Source: CAIZGX01 sp044354975
GTDB taxonomy: Bacteria > Bacteroidota > Bacteroidia > Flavobacteriales_D > Sanyastnellaceae
Assembly: GCA_044354975.1 (NCBI GenBank)
Contig: JBIKZA010000002.1
Location: 1 to 64,000, forward strand
Reading direction: 5' to 3'
Length of the DNA: 64,000 bases
Part shown: one piece after another, positions 52,061 through 59,634 of the stretch
Layout of the letters: each line of letters opens with the position of its first letter
How positions within the stretch are numbered: position 1 is the first letter of the stretch
Notes under the pieces: model-generated
What the model saw: the letters and a program-made list of their open reading frames with translations, nothing else
Told to the model about the DNA's origin: nothing
Database searches by the model: none
Position numbers and translations under genes: made by a program

Positions 52061-53495
52061 GTCGCAAGTTATTCAATTCATTCCATATCCTTCTGCCGCT
52101 TGTTTTAAGCCAAACCAAAATGCCTACTAACACTATTCCTGTGGCCCCTAATCGCCATACCCAAGAAAGATCTCGTATGAAAAAGACAACAGCTCCAACA
52201 ATTGCAATTGTTGCTATGAGTTCAAACGGGCGAATAATTTTGCGAAAAACCTCATTGTTTTTAATTAAAAAATATCCCGCCACGCCCATAATGAAATAAG
52301 CTATCACCGTGTTGAATGTAGCTGCCCATGTCTCATAATACCCTATGAAAATCAGATTCAATAAAACATTCGAAAGAGCAGCAACCACGGTTATTTTCAG
52401 AACCTCCATCGTTCGCTTTTCAAAAATAGCTTTGTCTACAATTGCGACATAAATGGGCCGGTAGCAAAATCCGAAAATGAGAATTATAGCCATTGGATAA
52501 GCTGCACTCAACTCCGCTTTGCGATAAAGCAATCTGAAAATATCCGGAATCCACAACCCCAATAGCGTTGCCATCAGCAACGAAATGTAAAACCACGCTC
52601 GGATGAGCCTACCCACGGTTTGCATAGCCAATTCACTTCCTGTTTTATACAAATCAAAAACAATGGGTGCCAAAACTTGATTCGCCTGAGCCTGAATATT
52701 TTCGAAATAAGACGCGAACGAATATGCAATGCTGTATTGACCAATTTTATTCTGCGAAATACCAAATCGATCAAGCAAAACTCTGTCGGACGAATTCAAT
52801 AAATAAGTCGCATAATCTTTCGGAATAAGCGGTGTCGCAATTTTAAGATCGGAAACAATTTCATTCTTGTTGAAATGAAACGACGGGCGAATGCGTTCTT
52901 TCACATATAAGAAATATCCAAAATAACCCGCCAATAAAGCCGAAGAAATAGCTTGAGAATAAAGCCAAGCAATATACCCTAAATTGAAATATCTAACGCC
53001 TACAAAACTTATAAATGCAGATAGAATTCCCACGACAATAGTTCTGGTATATACCTGCTGATGCTTCTGTCTATACTGAAGCAATCGCGTGGCAATAGAC
53101 TTCGTTAAATCGAAAAACAAAAGCGGAATAATAACTAACACAAGTACTATATTTAACCGTTCTGACGGGATTTTATTTCTCATAGAGAAATACAGCATGG
53201 CCGCCACCAATCCTGCATAAAGAAATTTATAGATCCATTGAAAGCCGAGAAGCCGAGACCATTTCGACTTAAAATCAGGTCCCATCTCGAAATAACTTTG
53301 TTGAAAGAGTACGATGTATCCAAGACTGCCGAATGCACTTACCAATCCAGCATAACTCAATATAAGCCCATAAATGGCATAGTCACTAGCAGATAAAAAG
53401 GGTGTTAAAAATGGCAGTAAAAAAAGATTAATCAGCGCAGGAGTCTGATTGGCAAAAGAGTAAAAGAAAGTGTGAGAGACTATTTTCTTAAGCAT
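52038..53495 (-). CDS. Wzx-type polysaccharide flippase
   Basis: 485 residues with about 14 hydrophobic segments and the oligosaccharide-flippase landmarks near the N-terminus (FLLPFLTPFLSASDYAIYGL, about 25-44). Moves lipid-linked repeat units across the inner membrane. It is followed by the truncated glycosyltransferase. A minus-strand TATATTTG box lies 19 bases upstream. Related to the RfbX/MATE-like group; the glycan is not known. Confidence 0.9.
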   Translation of the reverse strand: MLKKIVSHTFFYSFANQTPALINLFLLPFLTPFLSASDYAIYGLILSYAGLVSAFGSLGYIVLFQQSYFEMGPDFKSKWSRLLGFQWIYKFLYAGLVAAMLYFSMRNKIPSERLNIVLVLVIIPLLFFDLTKSIATRLLQYRQKHQQVYTRTIVVGILSAFISFVGVRYFNLGYIAWLYSQAISSALLAGYFGYFLYVKERIRPSFHFNKNEIVSDLKIATPLIPKDYATYLLNSSDRVLLDRFGISQNKIGQYSIAYSFASYFENIQAQANQVLAPIVFDLYKTGSELAMQTVGRLIRAWFYISLLMATLLGLWIPDIFRLLYRKAELSAAYPMAIILIFGFCYRPIYVAIVDKAIFEKRTMEVLKITVVAALSNVLLNLIFIGYYETWAATFNTVIAYFIMGVAGYFLIKNNEVFRKIIRPFELIATIAIVGAVVFFIRDLSWVWRLGATGIVLVGILVWLKTSGRRIWNELNNLRHELSPRW

Positions 53496-53514
53496 TCACG
53501 GTTAGGGCTTAAGA

Positions 53515-53522
53515 CAAATATA
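53515..53522 (-). promoter_or_regulatory. -7 box TATATTTG for the flippase gene
   Basis: An exact TAnnTTTG on the minus strand, 19 bases before the ATG at 53495, lying inside an AAGAC/GTCTT inverted repeat after the atpG stop. Confidence 0.5.
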
Positions 53523-53526
53523 CGTC

Positions 53527-54387
53527 TTAGCCGTTTAACGCTTCTGCACCGGCAACTATTTCCAAGATCTCTCCAGTGATTGAAGCTTGACGAGCTTTGT
53601 TGTAGGTTAACTTAAGTTCCTTAACCATTTCACCGGCGTTGTCCGTTGCCTTGTGCATAGAAGTCATACGCGCACCGTGCTCAGCAGCGTTGCTATCTAA
53701 CAGGGCTTTGAACAACTGAACTTTCAATGTTCGAGGAATTAACTCTTCAAGAATCTGAGTCTTCTCTGGCTCGTAGATATAATCTACATTCGATTGCGCT
53801 TCTGAATTCACCGGAGGAAGTACCGGAAGGAATTGCTCGTTCTCAATGATCTGAACCGCAGCATTTTTGAAACGGTTGTAAACTAAAATTACTTTATCGT
53901 ATTTACCACTAGCGAATTGATCCATGATCGTATTCGCAATTGCACTCACGTTCGAGAACGTTAATTTATCAAAGATATCATAAGGGGTATCACCGAAACC
54001 TTCAACGGTGTGCATCGTTGTTTTCTTGTAATTGTCGGAGGCTTTCTTTCCTAAAGACAATACATGAACATTTGGATTGGTTTTAACGATATTTCGGATT
54101 TCCTTGATAACGTTATTGTTGAAACCACCGCACAAGCCACGATTTGAAGTAATAGCAACCACCAGCGTGCTCTTAACGTCACGCTGCTGGCTGAATGTTG
54201 AATTCGACTCAGAAGAACTTACGTTTGAAAGAATATCCTGAAGCTTCTGAGCATACGGACGCATTTTAGTAATGGCGTCTTGTGCTCTTCTCAATTTTGC
54301 TGCAGACACCATTTTCATGGCAGAAGTGATTTGCATGGTTGAGTTAACCGATACAATACGCATTCTGATTTCTTTCAAATTTGCCAT
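53527..54387 (-). CDS. atpG: ATP synthase gamma subunit
   Basis: Central rotor stalk of F1. 286 residues with the conserved N-terminal coiled coil (MANLKEIRMRIVSVNSTMQI, MKMVSAAKLRRAQDAI) and C-terminal helix (HGARMTSMHKATDNAGEMVK, QASITGEILEIVAGAEAL). It is the last gene of the leftward atp operon, 19 bases after atpA. atpD and atpC are not present, as often seen in Flavobacteriia, where beta and epsilon sit elsewhere. Confidence 0.97.
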   Translation of the reverse strand: MANLKEIRMRIVSVNSTMQITSAMKMVSAAKLRRAQDAITKMRPYAQKLQDILSNVSSSESNSTFSQQRDVKSTLVVAITSNRGLCGGFNNNVIKEIRNIVKTNPNVHVLSLGKKASDNYKKTTMHTVEGFGDTPYDIFDKLTFSNVSAIANTIMDQFASGKYDKVILVYNRFKNAAVQIIENEQFLPVLPPVNSEAQSNVDYIYEPEKTQILEELIPRTLKVQLFKALLDSNAAEHGARMTSMHKATDNAGEMVKELKLTYNKARQASITGEILEIVAGAEALNG

Positions 54388-54406
54388 GTCCTTCTTCGCT
54401 TTACAA

Positions 54407-55984
54407 TTAGTTGTATCTCGCTGAAATATCTTTTGCTACTGATTCCAATACTGTTGTTACAGCCTCGTCGATTTTCCCGTTACGAATAGCAGTCAAGGTA
54501 TCGTTGTGGTTCATTTCAAGACTATTCAAATAATCGTCTTGGAACTCACGAATTTTCTCTACTGGGATACGTGATAACAATCCTTTCGTTCCGCAATAGA
54601 TAATAGCTACTTGCTTCTCTACAGTCATTGGATTGTTTTGACCTTGCTTTAAGATTTCAACGTTACGCTTTCCTTTTTCAAGTACAGATTTCGTTACTTC
54701 ATCTAAGTCAGATCCGAATTTCGAGAATGCCTCAAGCTCACGATATTGAGCTTGGTCAAGCTTCAACGTACCAGCTACTTTCTTCATAGACTTAATCTGT
54801 GCAGAACCACCTACGCGGCTTACAGAGATACCTACGTTAATTGCAGGACGCACACCTGAGTTGAATAAGTTCGACTCAAGGAAGATTTGACCATCTGTAA
54901 TCGAAATTACGTTGGTTGGGATATACGCCGAAACGTCACCCGCTTGTGTTTCAATAATTGGAAGTGCCGTTAATGAACCACCACCTTTAACAATGCTCTT
55001 CAAGCTTGCTGGTAAATCGTTCATGTTTTCAGCAACACTTTGAGTTGCATTTACTTTCGCAGCACGCTCAAGAAGACGACTGTGCAAGTAGAATACGTCT
55101 CCAGGATATGCCTCACGTCCGGGTGGGCGACGAAGCAACAAAGACACCTCACGGTAAGCTACTGCTTGTTTAGACAAATCATCATAAACAATCAATGCTG
55201 GACGACCGGTATCACGGAAGTATTCTCCAATTGCGCAACCTGAGAACGGAGCGTAGAATTGAAGAGGAGCCGGATCAGAAGCCGTTGCAGCAACAACCAC
55301 TGTATATGCCATGGCACCTGCATCTTGTAATGTTTTTACAGTACCTGCGATGGTAGAACCTTTTTGTCCGCAAGCAACATAAATACAATACACAGGCTCA
55401 CCTTTATCGTAAAATTCTTTTTGATTGATGATGGTGTCAATCGCAACAGTTGTTTTACCTGTTTGACGGTCACCAATGATCAACTCACGTTGTCCACGTC
55501 CAATTGGAATCATTGCATCAATTGCCTTGATACCTGTTTGAAGTGGCTCGTTAACAGGCTGACGGTAGATTACCCCTGGAGCTTTACGCTCAAGTGGCAT
55601 TTCATACAACTCGCCTGTGATAGGACCATTTCCATCGATAGGCTCTCCCAGTGTGTTTACAACACGACCAAGCATTCCTTCTCCGGCTTGAATAGAAGCA
55701 ATAGTTCCAGTACGTTTAACGCTAGCGCCTTCTTTTAACTCTCCAGAAGGACCTAACAATACAGCACCAACGTTATCTTCTTCAAGGTTAAGGGCAATAC
55801 CTCGTACACCGTTTTCAAACTCAATCAACTCTCCTGATTGAACATTCGAAAGACCGTAAATACGAGCAATACCATCTCCAATTTGAAGAACGGTACCTAC
55901 CTCTTGCAACTCAGTTTCGGTCTTTAGACCAGCTAACTGTTCTCTAAGGATTGCTGAAATCTCCGCAGGTTTAATGTCTGCCAT
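54407..55984 (-). CDS. atpA: ATP synthase alpha subunit
   Basis: Non-catalytic nucleotide-binding subunit of F1. 525 residues: Walker A GDRQTGKTTVA (about 171-181), the PALIVYDDLSKQAVAYRE segment (Walker B region), the SRRPPGREAYPGD-like LLLRRPPGREAYPGDVFYLH, and the alpha-type C-terminal domain. Starts 21 bases after atpH. Full length. Confidence 0.98.
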   Translation of the reverse strand: MADIKPAEISAILREQLAGLKTETELQEVGTVLQIGDGIARIYGLSNVQSGELIEFENGVRGIALNLEEDNVGAVLLGPSGELKEGASVKRTGTIASIQAGEGMLGRVVNTLGEPIDGNGPITGELYEMPLERKAPGVIYRQPVNEPLQTGIKAIDAMIPIGRGQRELIIGDRQTGKTTVAIDTIINQKEFYDKGEPVYCIYVACGQKGSTIAGTVKTLQDAGAMAYTVVVAATASDPAPLQFYAPFSGCAIGEYFRDTGRPALIVYDDLSKQAVAYREVSLLLRRPPGREAYPGDVFYLHSRLLERAAKVNATQSVAENMNDLPASLKSIVKGGGSLTALPIIETQAGDVSAYIPTNVISITDGQIFLESNLFNSGVRPAINVGISVSRVGGSAQIKSMKKVAGTLKLDQAQYRELEAFSKFGSDLDEVTKSVLEKGKRNVEILKQGQNNPMTVEKQVAIIYCGTKGLLSRIPVEKIREFQDDYLNSLEMNHNDTLTAIRNGKIDEAVTTVLESVAKDISARYN

Positions 55985-56005
55985 AACAAATAGTTTTTAA
56001 TCCCA

Positions 56006-56560
56006 TTATAACGTTGGGACGTACGGGTTTTTTGAAAAATCTTTTTTCGCTTTTTTCAGTTTATCTGAAACAGATGCATTGTACTCCATTCCGTTTACAC
56101 GAAGGATAAATCCACCTATTAAATCTGAATCAACTTTTTCAGTAATTTCAACATCGCCACCACAAATCTTCTTCGCTACTGCAGAAACCTCTGCACGAAG
56201 AGCATCATCTGCTGGCACTGCTGAAATTAATTCCACATCAAAAATATTTCTTCCAGCCTTTACCTGCTGAACAAACGACTGAGCTATTTCACCCAAATCA
56301 CTCTCACGGCCTTTGCTTACGATTAGATCAATAAACACGTGCGTGGTTTTGTTCAATTCAGTAAAAATAGAGAACAACACTTTACGTTTTTTATCACCGC
56401 TAATAACTGGACTAGCCAACATTATTTGCAAATCCTTACTTGAACGAATGCTGCTAGAGATGTAGAGCATATCTTTCAACAAGACATCGGTCTCTCCTCG
56501 CTCTGCAGCAAGGCTAATCAATGATTTTGCGTAACGCGTTGAAAGGCGAATGTTTGACAT
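56006..56560 (-). CDS. atpH: ATP synthase delta subunit (OSCP)
   Basis: 184 residues: N-terminal helical domain (STRYAKSLISLAAERGETDV, about 7-26) and the C-terminal region with DSDLIGGFILRVNGMEYNAS, the classical delta signature. Joins F1 to the peripheral stalk. One base separates it from atpF upstream. Confidence 0.95.
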   Translation of the reverse strand: MSNIRLSTRYAKSLISLAAERGETDVLLKDMLYISSSIRSSKDLQIMLASPVISGDKKRKVLFSIFTELNKTTHVFIDLIVSKGRESDLGEIAQSFVQQVKAGRNIFDVELISAVPADDALRAEVSAVAKKICGGDVEITEKVDSDLIGGFILRVNGMEYNASVSDKLKKAKKDFSKNPYVPTL

Positions 56561-56561
56561 A

Positions 56562-57059
56562 TTAATTGGCTCCGAATTCTTTAATTAAAGAATGATTCAA
56601 CGCTTTTTGCTTTTGCTCTTCTGTTAAAGAATCCTTCAAAAGCACCTCAGCCAACTGAACTGAAAGATCAGCTACCTGATTTTTCAAATCGGTGATAGCC
56701 GCTTGCTTTTGATTTTCAATTTCAGCTTTCGCTTTTGCAGTAATGCGATTTGCCTCTTCTTGCGAGCGACCAACGGCATCGTTGCGCATTTTATCAGCCA
56801 TTGACTTTGCTTCATTCAAGATACGATCACGTTCGTTGCGCGCTTCACGAAGAAGATCTTCGTTGCTCGCCTGTAAACGGCTCATTTCTTCCTTAGCAAG
56901 GTCTGCCTGACGCAATGCATCTGCGATACCCTCCTCACGGTCCTTTAAAGAACTCAATATTGGACCCCATGCCATTCTTTTCAAAATGGCAAGCACACAC
57001 AAGAAAGCAACCGAGGCCCAAAATACGGTACCTACGGATACACTAAGTAATCCTTCCAT
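56562..57059 (-). CDS. atpF: ATP synthase b subunit
   Basis: 165 residues: one N-terminal TM helix (TVFWASVAFLCVLAILKRM, about 11-29) followed by a long charged coiled coil (LRQADLAKEEMSRLQASNED and on), the peripheral stalk of Fo. Normal length for a single b-type subunit. Confidence 0.96.
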   Translation of the reverse strand: MEGLLSVSVGTVFWASVAFLCVLAILKRMAWGPILSSLKDREEGIADALRQADLAKEEMSRLQASNEDLLREARNERDRILNEAKSMADKMRNDAVGRSQEEANRITAKAKAEIENQKQAAITDLKNQVADLSVQLAEVLLKDSLTEEQKQKALNHSLIKEFGAN

Positions 57060-57092
57060 GGATGTATTGTGTTTAGCGCAAAGCGCCTATTA

Positions 57093-57338
57093 TTAACCTA
57101 AAGCTACTAACAAACAAACGATAATGGCAAACAAAGCAACACCTTCTACCAAGGCAGCAGCTACGATCATGTTTGAACGTAAATCACCACTTGTTTCTGG
57201 TTGACGAGCCATTCCTTCAAGAGCAGAACCGCCAATGCGACCTACACCGATACCTGCACCAATAGCAGCTATACCTGCTCCAATACCAGCAAGACCTTGT
57301 CCAACTTCTGCTGTCATTAAAAGATTTAAGAATTCCAT
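57093..57338 (-). CDS. atpE: ATP synthase c subunit
   Basis: 81 residues, two TM helices joined by the RQPE-type loop (MARQPETSG, about 44-52). Helix 1 is GAGIAAIGAGIGVGRIGG without the sodium-binding Gln, and the ion site in helix 2 is Glu in AAALVEGVALF (about 67) followed by Gly, not Ser/Thr. The pattern points to proton coupling. Confidence 0.97.
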   Translation of the reverse strand: MEFLNLLMTAEVGQGLAGIGAGIAAIGAGIGVGRIGGSALEGMARQPETSGDLRSNMIVAAALVEGVALFAIIVCLLVALG

Positions 57339-57369
57339 GTTATTTGATTTTTGAGTTAAAATTTACGAA

Positions 57370-58569
57370 TTAATGTGCATGAGGTTCAACATGTTCATGC
57401 TCGTGATGATGTTCTTGATTTGCTTCTCCGAAATATAATGCGGCAAGTAAAGTAAATACATATGCCTGAAGGAATGCAACTAAAAGTTCCAAGCAGTACA
57501 TGAAGATCATAAACAATACAGAACCAACTCCAACACCATATCCTGCAGCAACACTATCCTGTCCGAACATCAATGCCAATCCTACAAAAGACAATATGAT
57601 AATGTGTCCAGCTGTAATATTCGCTGTCAAACGAATCATCAATACGGTTGGCTTAATGAACACACTCATGATTTCAATTGGAACCAGAATAACTTTAACG
57701 AAAGCCGGAACCCCCGGAGGCCAGAAAATGTGACCCCAATAGTGTTTGTTACCTGAGAAGCTCGTAATAAGGAAAACCAATCCGGCTAAAACCAAGGTAA
57801 TGCTCAATGTTCCCGTGATGTTGAAACCTCCTAGAAAAGGAATCATACCCAACATATTACACATCCAAATAAAGAAGAATGAAGTCAATAAAAAAGGAAC
57901 GTATTTCTCTGCTTTCTTCTTTCCTAATGCCGGAGTAGCAATATCGTCTCTAATGAATATAATGAAAGGCTCCAAAGCATTCTGAATGCCCGATGGTGCT
58001 ATTCTTCCATTTTTCTTGTACTTCTTCGCAATAGATCCAAAAAGGAATATCATTAAGCCAATGATTAGCAGCATTCCAAATACCGATTTGGTAATTGAAA
58101 AATCCATAACCTTGTGACCGTGAGCATCGTGAGGTGCATTTTCACCAACGAATTCAATCATCTCGTGATGACTGCGATATCCTTTGTAATCGTGGTAATC
58201 TAATTCACCGTGATCGTTTACTGAGTAAAAATTACTTGAAGAGAAAATATCGAAATGCCCTTCGTGAAGAATGATAACTGGAAGAGGAATGTATAAGCTT
58301 CCACCAAGGTGAATTTGATGAGCATCTGTAATGTGATGCATGATCATCTCACCAATTTTGAATTCTTCTTCTGAGAGCGCTGTCTCTTGCGCCGCGTGTG
58401 TTAACGTGTCAGTATTAGCGTGTGCACTTGTATCCGCGTGTGCAGAATGTTCAACCGGTGCTTGATCGTGAGCAGCTGTCTCAGAGGCATGTCCTTCGTG
58501 CTGCGCAACGGCAACTGAAGTCATTCCTATGAATCCTATTATAAAAAGAAATTGATATAGTCTCACCAT
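57370..58569 (-). CDS. atpB: ATP synthase a subunit with His-rich periplasmic domain
   Basis: Proton-channel subunit of Fo. I choose the ATG at 58569 (399 residues), because MVRLYQFLFIIGFIGMTSVA is a signal peptide and a TACTTTTG -7 box lies 22 bases upstream; the ATG at 58653 would add 28 residues and overlap the upstream gene. The first ~150 residues after the signal are unusually rich in His (EGHASETAAHDQAPVEHSAH is one stretch), and the C-terminus ends in another His cluster. The core has the stator Arg region LMIRLTANITAGHI, and AYVFTLLAALYFGEA. Confidence 0.95.
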   Translation of the reverse strand: MVRLYQFLFIIGFIGMTSVAVAQHEGHASETAAHDQAPVEHSAHADTSAHANTDTLTHAAQETALSEEEFKIGEMIMHHITDAHQIHLGGSLYIPLPVIILHEGHFDIFSSSNFYSVNDHGELDYHDYKGYRSHHEMIEFVGENAPHDAHGHKVMDFSITKSVFGMLLIIGLMIFLFGSIAKKYKKNGRIAPSGIQNALEPFIIFIRDDIATPALGKKKAEKYVPFLLTSFFFIWMCNMLGMIPFLGGFNITGTLSITLVLAGLVFLITSFSGNKHYWGHIFWPPGVPAFVKVILVPIEIMSVFIKPTVLMIRLTANITAGHIIILSFVGLALMFGQDSVAAGYGVGVGSVLFMIFMYCLELLVAFLQAYVFTLLAALYFGEANQEHHHEHEHVEPHAH

Positions 58570-58591
58570 CACATACCCGTTTTTGGCGGTG

Positions 58592-58599
58592 CAAAAGTA
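58592..58599 (-). promoter_or_regulatory. -7 box TACTTTTG, internal promoter for atpB
   Basis: An exact TAnnTTTG on the minus strand, 22 bases before the atpB ATG at 58569. It supports the shorter start and suggests atpB-G can be transcribed separately from bactofilin. Confidence 0.5.
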
Positions 58600-58649
58600 A
58601 GCAACACAATGCAGAAACGAAATTATTTTTTCAAAAACTTTTCGATTTC

Positions 58650-59003
58650 TCATTTAATCTTCAAAAGAGCTCTCGAAAAGATTAAAGTAGCGCCAACGTA
58701 GATAAAAAAAGTACCCAGAGCAAGCACAGCTTTCGATGCGGGGAAAATCACGATTAACACCCCAACAACAGAAGCTGTAAAGAGTAATTTCAACGTTATG
58801 GCTGTCATGAAGGCATTAACAAATTTCGCAGGTGACTTTGCAACGGCGGCTTGAACCCACTTGTATAGCAAAACATTCAACACAACGAATAACACGGGCA
58901 CTCCCTCAAAAACAAGTGGTACACTCCATTTCAAACTGGAAAAATAAATAGCGCTCATGCACACGAGTGCAAAAACAACGTTAGGGAAAATAAATCGATT
59001 CAT
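58650..59003 (-). CDS. AtpI-like small membrane protein of the atp operon
   Basis: 117 residues with four hydrophobic segments (about 5-22, 29-47, 66-85 and 92-112). Size, topology and location between atpZ and atpB match the subunit I-like protein that helps c-ring assembly; sequence similarity to AtpI is not obvious by eye, so this is mainly context. The ATG overlaps the AtpZ stop (59000-59003). Confidence 0.7.
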   Translation of the reverse strand: MNRFIFPNVVFALVCMSAIYFSSLKWSVPLVFEGVPVLFVVLNVLLYKWVQAAVAKSPAKFVNAFMTAITLKLLFTASVVGVLIVIFPASKAVLALGTFFIYVGATLIFSRALLKIK

Positions 59004-59149
59004 TTTTTTGATACACTTCGGATGACAACATATAAAGAAACTGCAAGACCTAAAATAGAAAAAACCAATGTTAATATTGGTTTTTCATTTTGACAATAAA
59101 CATCTAGTTTTCTTCCTCCCCATACACCCAACCCAATGGTTAATGCCAT
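59000..59149 (-). CDS. AtpZ/AtpI family small membrane protein
   Basis: 49 residues from the ATG at 59149: MALTIGLGVWGGRKLDVYCQ with the family GG-R-LD pattern (first TM, about 1-12), then a second TM (LTLVFSILGLAVSLYVVIRS). In the same frame upstream the reading continues SILKYSSLATQ, which resembles the N-terminus of relatives, but no ATG or GTG is available there; a TTG at 59161 gives 53 residues. The stop overlaps the next gene by 4 bases. AtpZ acts in ATP-synthase assembly. A perfect hairpin lies inside the gene (59060-59085). Confidence 0.75.
   Translation of the reverse strand: MALTIGLGVWGGRKLDVYCQNEKPILTLVFSILGLAVSLYVVIRSVSKK
59060..59085. other. Hairpin inside atpZ, terminator-like
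   Basis: A 10-bp stem (AAAAACCAAT / ATTGGTTTTT) with a 6-base loop and A and T runs on both flanks. AT-rich, so a weak terminator or attenuator at most. Confidence 0.4.
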
Positions 59150-59196
59150 TTGTGTGGCCAAAGAAGAGTATTTTAGAATGGAAGGATTAATGCGAG

Positions 59197-59631
59197 TTAT
59201 TTTGAAATCGGGGTAGCTGTAGCTGCGGGCGATCCCTGATTTTCAACCTTAGGCGCCTCCTTTTGCTTTTGTCCCATTGAACAAGCTCCAGAAAATGCTG
59301 CCCCAGGCTCAATAGCCAGCTTGTCTGTGAAGATATCTCCTTCAACACGAGCGGTACTTTTCAAAGAAAGCAGCTGTTGAACGTTTAATTTTCCTTTTAC
59401 AAACCCTTCAATTTCTGCATTCTGACAGATTACATTCCCATCAATTTTTCCTGTTGGACCGATTACCAACCGCCCTTTAGTTCCTATATTTCCTGTGAAA
59501 ATGCCGTCGATACGAATATTACTTTCGCAGCGGATTTCTCCTTCAATTATAGTTCCTTCAACAATTCTGTTGATTGCATTCTCAGAAGATGATTCTGAAG
59601 GTCGCGCAGATGTGTTTCCTTTTGATAACAT
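59197..59631 (-). CDS. Bactofilin (polymer-forming cytoskeletal protein)
   Basis: 144 residues. The central beta-helix domain (about 25-115) shows the bactofilin repeats: VEGTIIEGEIRCESNIRIDG, GKIDGNVICQNAEIEGFVKG, LNVQQLLSLKSTARVEGDIF. Low-complexity N- and C-termini. Forms a membrane-associated filament that scaffolds cell-wall enzymes. It lies between SprE/PorW and atpZ on the same strand; bactofilins often pair with LytM proteins, and one is encoded 2.7 kb away. Confidence 0.93.
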   Translation of the reverse strand: MLSKGNTSARPSESSSENAINRIVEGTIIEGEIRCESNIRIDGIFTGNIGTKGRLVIGPTGKIDGNVICQNAEIEGFVKGKLNVQQLLSLKSTARVEGDIFTDKLAIEPGAAFSGACSMGQKQKEAPKVENQGSPAATATPISK

Positions 59632-59634
59632 AGT

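Noticed and set aside
59060..59085. Terminator between bactofilin and the atp genes
   Set aside because: The stem is AT-rich and lies inside coding sequence of atpZ; listed only as a hairpin.
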